Notes: a model not told the origin generated them from the letters alone. DNA of 64,000 nucleotides from Dictyostelium firmibasis (GCA_036169595.1 CM069769.1:1701501-1765500); one strand, 5' to 3'. Positions 1 to 17,956 are shown, counted from the first letter of the stretch. Numbers and translations are program-made.

Positions 1-133
1 TTTTAAAAAAAAAAAAAAAAGAATTTTTTATTTATTACCTTTTTTATTAAAATTTTTTTTTTCTAGATTTGCAAAAAAAAAGAAAAAGAAAAAATTGTTG
101 TTGTTTTTTTTTTGAACTAAAAATAAATTTTTT

Positions 134-173
<40 letters not shown>

Positions 174-260
174 TGTTATTTGAAATGGTTAAGTTTTGCA
201 ATGGGTGTGATTTATTTTTAATCAATTGATAAGAAATTCAAAATTTAGTATAAAAAAAAA

Positions 261-291
<31 letters not shown>

Positions 292-816
292 TAAAAATAA
301 AAATAAAATAAAACAAAAAAATAATAAAAAAAATTAAAAAAAGTTGATGTAATTGTTTGTTGTTTTTTTTTTTTTTTACAACGACAACAAAATAAATTAG
401 AAATTAAATTTATTTTTAACTTGAAACAAAAAAATATCTATAAAAAAAAAATAAGCCGCAAAAAAAAAAAAAAAAAAAATAAAATAAAAAAAAATAAAAA
501 AAAATCTTATTTGTTTTTTTTTCATTTTTTATTGATCAACGTTTTAGTTTTTATTTTTTTATTTTTTTATTTTTCATTTTTTTAAAATAAAATTTTATTT
601 ATTTAATTGGGATTACTGGGATTTATTTTTGATGTCTAAAAATGGAAAACAAAGAAACTTTCAAAAAATGTTGGGTTACTTGTACCAAAATTTAAACTTT
701 TTTCATCAAGATAAACAAATAAAAAAAAAAAGTAAAAGTTCTCAAACTTTTCAAATCTTAGTTTATTAATATTTTTATTTATTTTTCTTTTTTTTTTTTT
801 TTTTTTTTTGTTTTTT
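1..816. other. AT-rich spacer downstream of nup160
   Basis: This stretch is made of A and T homopolymers and simple AAAAT-type repeats. I see no coding exon, tRNA or recognisable element. The short open frames in it are translations of poly(A)/poly(T). It is the 3' flank of the minus-strand nup160 gene and may hold its polyadenylation region. Confidence 0.7.
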
Positions 817-6569
<5,753 letters not shown>

Positions 6570-6931
6570 TGTGTATTTTGTTTCTTTTTTTTTTTTTTTT
6601 TTGAACACCCCACAAAACCGATGAAGTTATTTGAAGAAAAATAAAAAAAAAATGAAAATGAAAAAAAATTAAAAAAAAATAAAAATTTAAAAAAAAGAAA
6701 AAATAAAAAAAAAAGGTGCAAAAAATTTATTTATGAAAAAGTACATATGTATAAAATAGTCAATAAATACTATATAATAAAATTTCTAAAAGTTCTTTTT
6801 CTTTTTCACTTTAATTTTAATTTGAAAAAAAAGAAAATATAGAAATTCTATTATATAATATTTATTATGAGTTTTTTTTTTTATTTTTTCTTAATTTATT
6901 TTATTTTTATTTTTTATTTATTTATTTATTT
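6570..6931. other. Spacer between nup160 start and the membrane-protein gene end
   Basis: AT homopolymers only. It serves as the upstream region of nup160 and the 3' flank of the next minus-strand gene. No motif or small exon could be recognised. Confidence 0.6.
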
Positions 6932-7764
6932 TTAACTATTTAATCTAATATATGAATCTGGATTTTTCCTCACGATCCAAATAAAGAATAAAGCAACGAT
7001 GATATCAACTATACACATTGAAGGAATTAGGTAGGCTAAATTATAATTTGTAACACCATAAACACCTTGAATTGTAAAGCCAGCACCAAACCAAGCTGCA
7101 ACCAAAAGCATTGGAGAAACGACACACCAAAATACCTTTACACAATCTTTGATCCAAGTTTTCAATGTGTTTCTTCTTGATAAAAAGATACGATGTCTTT
7201 TTCTAATATGATCTTTATGTAGGAATAGATCTATCATTAACATGATTGGAGGTACCCAATGAATTAAAATATTTAAACACCAAGCGAATCCTATACTATG
7301 ACCTTCTGATTTTGCTCGATTTCCAATAAACTCTGGATTCAATATAATTAATAGTATAATCGATGTTACCATTACAACAAAACTTAAAACAAAACTTAGT
7401 GGATGTAATATCTTTATAAATATATTATGTTTAGAATTCGCTAAATCTGTCTCCCAATAAAGTGTATGAACTAACCATGCCCAAAATGTTAAATTTGTTA
7501 ATAATATTGGAAATCTGTTTATTAATAAATAAAAAAAATATTAATATAAAATGTAAAAATACATAAAAATAAATTTAAAAATAAAAGTAACCAAACATAC
7601 AATTCTATAGCAGTTATAAAATAAGCTAAATATAAATAAAATATAATTTTTCTACCATAGAATCTATATTTATCTCTTAAAATCTGTGACCTAACTGGTA
7701 AGTCTGAATAATACAATGATTGACCATTTTGATCTTCGTGAAATGCTAAATTTGATGAATTCAT
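6932..7764 (-). CDS. Multipass membrane protein, possibly AIG1/FAR-17a-like
   Basis: Two exons (7764-7601 and 7514-6932) give 248 residues. I count about six hydrophobic segments, beginning near residue 38 (FYLYLAYFITAIELF) and ending at residue 238. Between them lie a tryptophan-rich patch (FWAWLVHTLYW) and a mid-protein segment NILIHWVPPIMLMIDLFLH. A single Asn/His preceding a Pro-containing helix and an acidic residue is reminiscent of the AIG1/FAR-17a/ADTRP family of six-helix membrane esterases, but the resemblance is weak and the catalytic Thr is not identifiable by eye. There is no cleavable signal peptide; the first 37 residues are polar. It is transcribed away from the Notchless gene across a shared 1.1-kb spacer. 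Membrane location is well supported; the family is only a suggestion. Confidence 0.75.
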
Positions 7765-7912
7765 GGTTTCACTTTTTTATATTGATAACTTTTACTTATC
7801 TCTCCTATCCTGCTTATATATTTATTTGTTTACTGATTTATTGTTGTATTTATTATCCTATTATTATTGTTGTTTTTAGTAAAATTTTGGTAAACTTGGT
7901 GTAAAATTGATT

Positions 7913-7950
<38 letters not shown>

Positions 7951-8848
7951 GATATTAGTGATTTAGATTCACTGTAATATCAAATCTTTAATAATATCCC
8001 AAAATTGAGGTGTTTTTTATTCTTTTGTTTTTTTTTTAGGAATCTTTAATTGAATTTTTTTTAAAAGAAAAAATAAAATTTTAAAAAATTAAAAAAAAAT
8101 AAAAAAAAAAAGGGTGGGAAATTTTGAGTATGTGTTTTCCTCCTCAGAATTTATTTATTTCTATATTTGAGTTAACTTTATTTTTTAAGTAAAATAAAAA
8201 AACTTTTTTGAAAAAAAAAAAAATAAAAAAAAAAATAATTAAAAAAAAAAATAAAAAAAAATTATAAAAAAATAACAATAAAAAAAAAAAATGCTTGAAA
8301 AAACAAAAACAAAAAAATCTATCGTGAAATTTAATGAAGATATAACATTCCCTGGTACATAAAAGGAAATTCAAGATAAATTATAAATAAATATGAAAAC
8401 TATAATTAAAATAAAAATATTTCACCTTACAATTTTAATATTAAAATTGATTTGCATTTTTATTCTTATTTAGTTTTGTTGTTGTTGTTTTTTTTTTTTT
8501 TTCACTTAAAAAAAAAATAATATTTTAAATAATATATTTTTTTATTTTTCTTAAAAAAAAAAGAATATATAAACTATTTAAAATAACTAATTGTTTTTAT
8601 TCATTATATGTCTATTAATAGTAATGTGTTGGAAATCAAGTAATCTAAAATTTAGAAAATAAAAAAAAAAGTAAAAAAAAAAAAATTAAAAAAAAGGGGA
8701 AAAAAAAAAATAAAAAAAAAAAAACGAAAAACGAGTCTATTTTTTATTTTTATTTAAATTTTTTTATTTTTTTATTTTTTATTTTTTTATTTTATTTTAA
8801 ATTAAATTTCTTGGTATACATATATACAAAAAAAATTAGATAATAACA
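7765..8848. other. Divergent intergenic region between membrane-protein gene and nle1
   Basis: This 1.1-kb spacer is composed of homopolymers and must hold the promoters of both divergently transcribed genes. The only non-repetitive islands are near 7945-8000 and 8320-8370. The second contains a 23-codon plus-strand open frame (8291-8362) that I could not relate to anything. No RNA gene was seen. Confidence 0.55.
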
Positions 8849-10615
8849 ATGAGTAATGATAGACCAAAAACCAAACAAATGCCCAAACAAAAGTTTGGGT
8901 TTTCAAAGCCAGAATATATTCCAACAACAGTTAGCGAAGCAATAAAATTAGAATCACAAGAACCAACATTAAATCTGATTGTACAATTTAAAAATAAAGA
9001 TAGTGAAAATGATACAACTGGTCCACCAATTAATATATCACAAAATGTTACAACTGAACAATTACAAATGCTTATTAATAGTTTATTAAATAATGTAATA
9101 TATTATATATATATATTTTTAGAGATATTGAGTGTTTGAAAATAGTAGTTTTATTTATTAATTTTATTTATTTATTTTATAAAAAAAAAGGATGAACAAT
9201 TACCATATTCATTTTTTGTTAATGATCAAGAGATTACAAATAATTTAAAGAATCATTTAGAAGGATTATCAGATGAAACAACATTAAGTATTTATTATCA
9301 ACCACAAGCAGTATTTCGTGTTAGACCAGTTACAAGATGTGCAAGCTCAATGGCAGGTCATACAGAGGCAGTATTGAATTGTGCATTCAGTCCAGATGGT
9401 AAAGGATTTGTATCTGTTGGTGGTGATACAACCGTTAGAATTTGGGATATCTATACAAGTACACCAACTCATACATTAAAAGGTCATACAAATTGGGTAC
9501 TTCAAGTTGCTTGGTCACCAGATAGTAAAAAAATTGCAACAGCTGGTATGGAAGGTGACATTAGAATTTGGTGTCCTCAAACTGGTAAACAATTGGGTTC
9601 AACATTAAAAGGTCATACTAAATTTATAACAGGTTTAGCTTGGGAACCATTTCATTTGTATGTATTCCACTATTAAATTATAATTATTAATAATAATAAT
9701 AATAAATATTTATTAATAAATTTAAAATAGAAATCCAAAATGTGTTAGATTAGCATCATCATCAAAAGATTCAACTATTAGAATTTGGGATACAGAATCA
9801 TGTAAAAATTTAATGTCATTATCAGGACATACAATGTCAGTAACATGTTTAAGATGGAGTGGAGAAGGTTTTATTTATTCAGGATCACAAGATAGAACCA
9901 TTAGAGTTTTCAATACAACCGATGGTAGATTAGTTAGAGTATTGGAAGGTCATGCTCATTGGGTCAATACATTAGCATTGAATACAGATTACGTTTTGAG
10001 AACAGGTTCATACGACCATACAGGTAAAGAGTATGATACATTGGAGGAAGCACAAAGAGTTGCATTGGAGCGTTACAATGATGTCAAAGCAAAGAGTAGA
10101 GGAATGGAAGTGTTGGTTAGTGGTTCTGATGATTTCACAGTTATAATGTGGAATCCATCAGTTACTAAAACTTCAATCTCTCGTTTAACTGGCCATCAAC
10201 AATTGATAAATTTGGTTAGTTTTTCACCTGATGGCCGTTATTTTGCAAGTGCTTCTTTCGATAAATCAATTAAGCTTTGGGATGGTCAATCAGGTAAATT
10301 TTTAGGTAATTTCAGAGGTCATGTAGGTGCTGTCTATCAAGTTTGTTGGTCCTCCGATAGTAGATATTTGGTTAGTGGTAGTAAAGATAGTACTTTAAAA
10401 ATTTGGGATATTAAAACTAAAAAAATGGAAAAAGAATTACCTGGTCATGCCGATGAAGTTTATACTGTTGATTGGTCACCTGATGGTGAAAGAGTCGCTT
10501 CTGGTTCAAAAGATCGTTTATTAAGAATGTAAGTAATAAAAAAAAAATAAAAAAAAAAAAATTTTTACTAATTTTGGTTAATTTCTCAAATAATTACTTT
10601 AGTTGGACTGTTTAA
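8849..10615 (+). CDS. nle1: Notchless homologue NLE1 (ribosome-assembly WD40 protein)
   Basis: NLE1/Rsa4-type protein, which docks to the Rea1/midasin ATPase through its N-terminal domain during 60S subunit maturation in the nucleolus. There are four exons: 8849-9094, 9191-9657, 9731-10528 and 10603-10615, the last coding only IWTV; total about 507 residues. Residues about 35-105 form the ubiquitin-like NLE domain and are followed by the diagnostic link VFRVRPVTRCASSMAGHTEAV. WD40 repeats then fill the rest, each with GH...WD-type ends (GHTNWVLQVAWSPD, GHQQLINLVSFSPD, GHVGAVYQVCWSSD, GHADEVYTVDWSPD). The long loop after the fifth repeat, containing an EYDTLEEAQ-like stretch, is also typical of the family. 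Length and order match the family closely. The tiny last exon is supported by the conserved ending RIWTV. Confidence 0.93.
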
Positions 10616-10808
10616 ATATTTTGAAAATTAATAAAAAAATATATATTAAAAAAAAAAAAAACCTTCATAAATGTTTATAAATCGACATTTTATCATAATT
10701 ATTTTATTTTATTATAATTTTTATTTTTTTATTATTTTTTATTTTAATTAATAAGATTATTTTTTTTAAAATTTTTTTTTTCTTTTTTTATTATTAATAA
10801 AAAATAAA

Positions 10809-12050
10809 ATGGAAGCAATTAGTATTCATTGTAATGGTTGTTGGAAAGAAATAATTGAAAATGATAGATGTATTATAACATCTTGTTCTCATATATTTTG
10901 CGATTGTTGTGCTTCAAATAAACTATGTACAGATGATAGATTATGTCCAATTTGTGATAATAGTTTAGCATCAAAAGGTTCATTTTTTGGGACAATAATT
11001 GATTCTACAATAGAAAAGAATATTTTATTATTTGGTTTATCTCCTAAAAAAAGTATGTTTATAAAAAATTAAAATAAATAAATATCTTTATATTTTTAAA
11101 ATATGAATACTAAATATATTCAAGTTTTATTAATGGCAGAAAAAGCGATTGAATTTTATAATTACCAAACAAATGTTTACCTTCAAAGTTTTATTTATCA
11201 ATCGCAACAATCAATGAATCAATATGAACAATTAAAAAAATCTAATGATGAATTATTATTTAAAATTGAATCATTAGAAAAACAATTAAAGATTCAAAGA
11301 GATGATGGAGAAAATGATAAAAAAGAAATAGTGGAATTAACTGAAAAGCTTGCTGAGAAAACAAGACAAAAAAGGAAACTTGAGGAGCTTTATATATCTT
11401 TAAAGGAGAACATGAATAATTTAAATTCTGGAAATCATAATATTATTAAAGATAATAATAACGGCATAAAAAACAATAATATTGATAATAACAATGAAGG
11501 TGGAAATACAAAGATTAATGGTTTATTTATTAATAAAAATATCAACAACCCAAATAATAATAACAATAATATCAATAATATCAATAGTAATAATAGTATA
11601 AAACCACCGACTCATGGATTTAAATTATCTTCAAGTTTACAAACTGGTTATGTGTCGAAAAATTCTCCTATTCAAAATAGACAAAATAATGGTACAAATA
11701 CTATCAAACCAAATTTCCGATCACCATCATTTTGTTCATCACCAATAACTGTAAAACATATTTCAGGGCAACAACCGCAACAACAACCTCCACAACAACC
11801 GCAACAACAATCTCATAAACCTCATCAACAAAATGAAAATATGATACCACCAAAAAACATTTCAGCAAATTTCTTATTAACACCTCGAAGGCCGCAATCA
11901 AACGATAGTAAGTTTAAATCTCTGTTGTTGATTTTTTTTTTTTTTTTTTTTTTTTTGTTTTTTTTTTTTTACTAATTAGTTATCAATAATTTTATTTTAG
12001 AGTTTTCATTTGTGCAAAAATCAACACCTTCAAAAAAAGGAATCATTTAA
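10809..12050 (+). CDS. HEI10/CCNB1IP1-type RING E3 ligase
   Basis: Likely orthologue of HEI10 (human CCNB1IP1), a RING protein that controls meiotic crossover sites and cyclin B interaction. Exons 10809-11052, 11125-11907 and 12001-12050 give about 358 residues. The N-terminal RING is C8xxC11, C26xH28, C31xxC34, C46xxC49, in the order and spacing of HEI10, including the SCSHIFCD core. It is followed by GLSPKKILLMAEKAIEFYNYQ, matching the human GLRPEIVLDISSRALAFWTYQ link. A coiled coil follows (about residues 100-190, QYEQLKKSNDELLFKIESLEKQ...), ending in a conserved RQKRKLEELYISLKE stretch; the tail is an Asn/Gln/Pro-rich disordered region. The first intron is only 72 bp. I am confident of the family; function in this amoeba is inferred. 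Confidence 0.85.
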
Positions 12051-12938
12051 TATAATTATAATAAATTGTATTGTGGACTGCAAAGTTAGAATTTCTTTTT
12101 TTTTTTGTTTTTTTTTTCGTTTTTTTTTTTTTTTCTATTTTCTTAATTTGAATGGTTATTATTACATTGGTGTCACCTAATAGCAAAGTTCGTTACTTTT
12201 AAATTTTATATTAAAATAAACAATGACACGATCGCTGCACATGTTGGGTTAAAAAAATTTAAAAAGAAAATGGTTTTTCTATGGCGCCCCCAAATTATTT
12301 GAATAAAAAATTTGAATATGAGGTATGAAAGTTTTTTTTGATTAAAATTTTAATTTTTTTTTTTTTTTTTATTTTTATTTTTTTTTTTTTTTATTTTAAT
12401 TTTTTTTCAAACCATTTGATAATATTTTTGTTATTAAATCAACAAAATAATTAAAAAAAAAAATAATTTGATTTAATGTATGTGAATTAAGATATTTTTT
12501 GTTTTGTTTTTGTTTTTATTTTTTATTATTTATCTTTATTTTTTTATTAAAACTCTTTTAATTTTTAAACAAAATATCTTGATTTTTTTCTTTCTTTTTT
12601 TTTTTTTTTTTGTTGTTTTTTTTCAAAATTTTTTCTTTTTTTCGTAATTTAAAAAATTATACATAAAAGGGTTACCCTTTACTAAATTTGGTGTTTGTTT
12701 TTTTTTTTTTTTTTTGTTTTTTACATATATTCTTTTTTTTCTTTATATATACAAATATTAATTAGATCACACAATTCTCACCCCTTTTTTTTTTTTATTT
12801 GTTTTTTTTTTATTTTTTTATTTTTTTGGGTGGATAAATAATTGACCTATTTTTTATAGTTATTAATTTTTTTTTTTTTTTTTGAAAAAAGTACACAAAA
12901 ATATAGAGTCGTTAGTCAATTTTTAATGTTAATTAAAA
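12051..12938. other. AT-rich intergenic region upstream of the MYND-RhoGAP gene
   Basis: Mostly T homopolymers and ATTTTT repeats, presumably the promoter of the following gene. Two short GC-containing islands stand out: about 12160-12310, including TGGCGCCCCC near 12285, and about 12825-12850. No coding exon or RNA gene was seen. Confidence 0.55.
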
Positions 12939-14396
12939 ATGACTACAACTAACACCTCTATATTTGGACAAAGAGTTAATAATAGTAAATTTAATAATAC
13001 CAGTAACAACAGTAATAATACAAGTAATATAGCCAAACCACAAGCATCATCATCACAACAACAACAACAACAACAACAAAAACAACAATCACAACCACCA
13101 TCAACACCACCACCACAACCTCTGTTACAAGGAAATGAAGAGATTTGTGCTGTTTGTAAATCAAAGAATGTTCAAGTTTGTACTGGTTGTTTAATGGTTT
13201 ATTATTGTGGTGCGGAGCATCAAAATTTAGATTGGGCAAATCATAAACCTTTTTGTTCAGGATTAAACAGAAGAAATGATCTTTTAGATAGAGCTGAAAA
13301 ATCAAAAGATTTAAGAAAGAAATTACAATCTGACATTTATTCAAGTGGTAATAGAATATCAAATAGTACAACCACATCAACAACTAGTAATAGTACAAAT
13401 AGTATCAATAATAGTATCAAGAGTGGTGTTGGTGGTGGTGCAACACCCCTTTGTGGAAGTAGTAGTGGTGTTATGGCACCTGAAAGAAAATCTATTGCTA
13501 TTACAAATATAAAACATTTACAACAACAATTACAACAAACACAACAAACACAACAAGCTCAACAAACACAACAAACGAATACCAGCACACCAACATCAAG
13601 TTTGAGTAAACCAGCCACAAGGAAAACACCAGCATCATTTAATAAACCACCACCACCGTCACCTGGTGATAATACACCAATCACTCAATCACCATCATCA
13701 TCTTCATCGTCATTAACGTCATCATCACCATCATCATCGTCATCATCATCATCATCGTCATCATCATCAATAACAAATAATGGTAATATTAATATGAGTG
13801 GAAGTAGTGGTGGAATAAAGGCACTTCAAAATCAATTACAAAATTCTTTAAATAATAAATCACCATCGAATACAAATACAAATACAAATACAAATACAAA
13901 TACAAATACAAATACAAATACAAATACAAATACAAATACAAATATAAATACATATACAAGCACAAATACAAACACAACTTCAACTTCACCAAATCCATCA
14001 CCACCATCATCAACATTCGTTCCAAACAGCAATATGAGTGTTAGTAGTGGTAAATCAAATTTAAATATATCATTAAAATCATCAACATCATCTTCACCTG
14101 TAACATCAACCTATTCATATAATAACAATAGTAATAATATTAATAATTCAACTGAAACTGCAACCTGTATCAATAATAATAGTAATAATAATATAGAAAA
14201 TTTGGATAATAATAATAATACCAACGAAGAGAATGGTATGAAAAATATAAAAAATAAACTTAGCCAAATAAATTTTGGAGCTCCGCCTCCATCATTTAAA
14301 AAACCGACATCTAAAATCATTGAAAATGAAGATAATAATATTAATAATAATGATGGTACATTAAAACAATCATCATCCAGTGATTCAATTAATCTC

Positions 14397-14485
<89 letters not shown>

Positions 14486-15914
14486 TAGTATAGTAAATAA
14501 GAATACATCATCGACAAGTAATACACCACCAAGAAAACGTAGTAGTGGCGGTAGTAATAGTAGTATTGGTAGTAATGGAAATAGAATTGGTTTCATAAAG
14601 GAGCATAAAAAGAATCAATCACTACCTGATAGTTTGGCTGACTTTTATCAAAGTAATAAAAATCAAAGTAATGGTTATGAGAGTTTGCTAGATAATAATG
14701 ACTATGATGATAATATCAGTAATAGCAAACCACGTGGATATGGTAGTTTTAATGAAAATGATAATATTCATGAGCAGGATAGCGATAATAATGATAATGA
14801 TGAAGATGAAGATGAAGATGATGATAGCTTTAATGGTAATAGTGAGCTTAAGAGGAATAGAAATAGACCGACAGGTTTGAGAACTAATAATAGTGCAATA
14901 TTCGAATGGGAGAGTGGCACAATTGAATATTCAGCAAATAACCCTAATCAACATAAAAAATTGGGCGTTGGTTCAAGAGGTGGTAGCTCATTTTCCAAAG
15001 ATATACAGTCAACAAATACTACCAACACTGATGATAATCAACCAGGTTCAATATTAAATTCAAATTCAAATTCATCAGATGATTTACAACAACAACCACA
15101 ACAACAATCACAAATATCAGCGGGTGTTGGAAGAATTGCTGGTAAATTTAGAATGATTGGTGGCGATATCAAAAAGAAAGCAGCAATCGTTGGTACTTTA
15201 ACTAAAAATAAAGTATCAGAAGTTACGTCAAAATCAAAATCATCAACAAGTGTAAATAATAATAATACCGATGATATTGATAGTAATAGTAATAATAATA
15301 CCAATAATATTATTACCAATAATAATGATAATATAATATTTGGAATACCATTAGAGGAGGCAGTTAAAAAATCAGCAACATTACATCCATTGATACCAGA
15401 TATTATTTATAAATCCATTGAATACATTAGAGAGAAAGGCATTCAAGAGGAAGGTATATTTAGATTGAGTGGTAGCGCAAATGCAATAACATTATTAAAG
15501 AATGAATTTGATCGTGGTGTTATAGTTGATCTTTATCAACAATTGGATCAACATGTTGTATCTGGTATTTTGAAATTATATTTACGTCAAATTCCAGAGA
15601 CTTTATTCACTCAAAACTTTGGTGAAGAATTGGAGGATCTACGTGTAGGTGGTAATTCATCCGATGCAATATCTAAACGTATTGCAGGTTCAATTACTTT
15701 GTTACAACGTTTACCTGAATCAAATAGATGTATATTACATTATCTTTGTAATCTATTAAATGCAATATCATTTGAACCATCAACTAAAATGGGTACCGTA
15801 AATTTGGCTATCGTTTTCGCTCCAACTTTAGGTGTCTCTGTTGAGGTTATGACTTGTTTAATCTCTTATTATGATGATATATTTGGTGTTCAAACTTATA
15901 GTTATAATTCTTAA
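12939..15914 (+). CDS. MYND zinc finger - RhoGAP protein (Gac family)
   Basis: Single-exon gene of 991 residues, a predicted GTPase-activating protein for Rho/Rac GTPases. An MYND zinc finger lies at about residues 70-108 (CAVCKSKNVQVCTGCLMVYYCG..., HKPFC end). A RhoGAP domain lies at about residues 800-985, with the arginine finger at R842 in GIFRLSGS, the conserved LKLYLRQIPETL helix and the NLAIVFAPTLG motif. About 690 residues between the two domains are low complexity: Gln, Ser, Asn, a Thr-Asn dipeptide run coded by ACAAAT repeats (13870-13944), and an acidic patch. D. discoideum has a Gac protein of this architecture (I believe gacZ, from memory), so I leave the symbol blank. The protein ends soon after the RhoGAP fold, so no further domain is missing. 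Confidence 0.9.
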
Positions 15915-16007
15915 TTAACAACAACAATAGCAAGCAACAACAAGAATTAACAATTATAAATAGTTTTTTAAAATTAACACAATCATTTGTAATTACATAT
16001 GGAGTTG

Positions 16008-16194
<187 letters not shown>

Positions 16195-16466
16195 TATTGC
16201 CAATAAAATCCTAATTTATTTATTTAATTTGTATCGAGTCTATTGTTTCAACTAAAATGAGTTTAACTTCTTAACATTGGAAACAGGGATCCTTATATGT
16301 TTTTTAAAAAAATGGACTTAATTTTTTTTTTTTTTTAAGATGTGTTGTGGTAATTGTTTGGGTAACACAATGGTATAGGTTTGAGTTGCAGTTTTTGCAG
16401 AAACTTCAGATTTTCTATTACCATGTTGAAAATTTCAGTATTTTGGCTTTTTATTAATATATTGTT

Positions 16467-16635
16467 TTTTTTTTTTAATAACCTCATCTAATTCGATGTG
16501 TTCGAATCTAGTTTTTATTTATTAATTATTTAATTTAAAATTTTTTTTCTGTGACCACTTTAATTCGTGGTATGGCCAAGACTTGCACCAAAGCCATGGA
16601 GGCTGTGTTATTCAGTGTGAAACCACTTAGCATAC
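16467..16635 (-). mobile_element. SINE-like tRNA-headed module nested in the TRE5 relic
   Basis: On the minus strand this unit starts GCTAAGTGGTTTCACACTG, carries a B-box-like GGTGCAAGTCT, and ends ATGAGGTTATT followed by poly(A). It is flanked by a 12-bp direct repeat, TAATATATTGTT at 16455-16466 and 16636-16647. The same bases occur as ORF2 sequence in the host relic, so they are a target-site duplication. Related copies lie at 34036-34179, 34191-34354, 41305-41476 and 41521-41626. Confidence 0.7.
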
Positions 16636-16644
16636 TAATATATT

Positions 16645-16685
<41 letters not shown>

Positions 16686-17570
16686 AGTTGTAGAGGTTGT
16701 TTAGTGATGTGTTGTATTGTATTAGGTGCTTGGGTAGTTTGATGGAGTGTAGTTTTGAGTTTCAGTTTTTGCTGAACCTTCTGATTTTTAGTTGAAATTT
16801 GGGTATTCTCATGATTTTTTACTAATAGATTGTTCATTTTTCTTATCAATCTGTTGATGTCGTTTAGGGTTTTATCCCATGCGGCGTGTTGTAACTTTTT
16901 GAGTTTGTTTGTGATTTGTTGCATATTTATTATTGGGGCGAATTCGTTATGGATTGTTTTATTTCTTCTCGTCCATATCATTTCGAAAATAATTGCAATT
17001 GTATTTCCTATCAGAGGGTTTGATAGCCGGTTTGGTTCCATGCGAAACCTGTATTGTTTGATTTTTCCAGTATTTTATCTATTATTTCTTGCGTTTTTTT
17101 TAGGTGGGAGTTACATTTGAAAAATATGTGTTCTGCTGTTTCTTCTTGGTTGCAGAATACACAGGGTTTACCGTATAACTTGGGGAGGGCTTTGGGTAAG
17201 TATCTCCAGATTAAGTCTCTGCCTTTGATAGACATTAGTCTTTTTGCTTCTAAGAATGGTACCACGTAAAGGGGAAATAATGTGTCTTTATCTGGCTGGT
17301 AACATTTGGTGTTAATTACAAACAGTGATATTTGATACTTGTGTTAACATTCAAACCAGCACCTTTTTGAATTGATACTTTGGGGTTGATATTTTTTTTT
17401 TGATATTTTTAGTTTGATATTTTAATTTGATTATTTTTTTTTAATTATTTTTCATTTTTTTTTTTGATTTTTTTTTTTTTTTTTTTTTTTAAAAGCCGGA
17501 TTTTTTTTGCAAAATTTCCTTTATTCTAAAAAAAAAAGAGTATCAAAATGAATTTGAAAAAATGAATTGT

Positions 17571-17691
17571 TGATAGTTGTTTGTAATCTGTACACAAATG
17601 AGAAATAATGTGTCGTGTGGTTGGTGATTTTTGATGTTAATTACAAATAATGATATTTGATACGGGTGTTAACATTTGAAAGTGGCACAAC
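17571..17691 (+). repeat. 121-bp direct repeat, copy 1 (TRE5 5' module)
   Basis: Identical base for base to 17785-17905. It begins TGATAGTTGTTTGTAATC and ends TTGAAAGTGGCACAAC. Tandem terminal modules of this kind are known at the 5' end of TRE5 elements. Diverged relatives lie at 17272-17362 and 33897-33962. Confidence 0.85.
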
Positions 17692-17784
17692 GAAAATGAA
17701 AAAAAACTGCGTTTTTTTTCATTTGGTCGATATTTTTTAATTATTTATTATTATTTTTTTTTTATTTTTTTTAGAAATAAAAAG

Positions 17785-17905
17785 TGATAGTTGTTTGTAA
17801 TCTGTACACAAATGAGAAATAATGTGTCGTGTGGTTGGTGATTTTTGATGTTAATTACAAATAATGATATTTGATACGGGTGTTAACATTTGAAAGTGGC
17901 ACAAC
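17785..17905 (+). repeat. 121-bp direct repeat, copy 2 (TRE5 5' module)
   Basis: Perfect copy of 17571-17691, separated from it by 93 bp of different T-rich sequence. Its outer edge is 51 bp from the tRNA-Lys gene and is taken as the tRNA-facing end of the retrotransposon. Confidence 0.85.
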
Positions 17906-17956
17906 CTTCTTTTATATATTGTGGATCGGCTAAAAAAAATTTTTTTTCATCATTCA

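Larger units (their letters stand above)
16330..17905 (-). mobile_element. TRE5-type non-LTR retrotransposon relic upstream of tRNA-Lys
   Basis: Remains of a tRNA-gene-targeting, L1-like LINE, oriented with its 5' side toward the tRNA-Lys gene. The tRNA-proximal side holds two identical 121-bp modules (17571-17691, 17785-17905) and a diverged third copy (17272-17362). Next comes the C-terminal part of ORF2 (about 17265-16690): KLYGKPCVFCNQEETAEHIFF with Cys/His spacing of the CCHC-type C-terminal finger, then IGNTIAIIFEMIWTRRNKTIHNEF. The frame shifts once between these two parts. A 30-base poly(A) follows (16680-16645 on the minus strand). Beyond it, a second ORF2 end fragment (16440-16340) shows an older copy underneath. 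ORF1, the endonuclease and the reverse transcriptase are absent. The gap of 51 bp to the tRNA start fits the known TRE5 habit of inserting about 50 bp upstream. Confidence 0.75.

Noticed and set aside
7716-7904. 62-residue plus-strand open frame
   Set aside because: Overlaps the start of the minus-strand membrane-protein gene and its upstream region; the composition is that of AT spacer translated as hydrophobic residues.
8144-8374. 76-residue minus-strand frame rich in Phe
   Set aside because: Most of it is poly(A) read as poly-Phe; no conserved feature.
14111-14596. 161-residue antisense frame in the RhoGAP gene
   Set aside because: Antisense of coding Asn/Ser repeats, giving poly-Leu; a shadow of the real gene.
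16535-17269. Several overlapping plus-strand frames
   Set aside because: They are antisense to the TRE5 ORF2 remnant, whose CVFCNQEETAEHIFF finger fixes the true strand.
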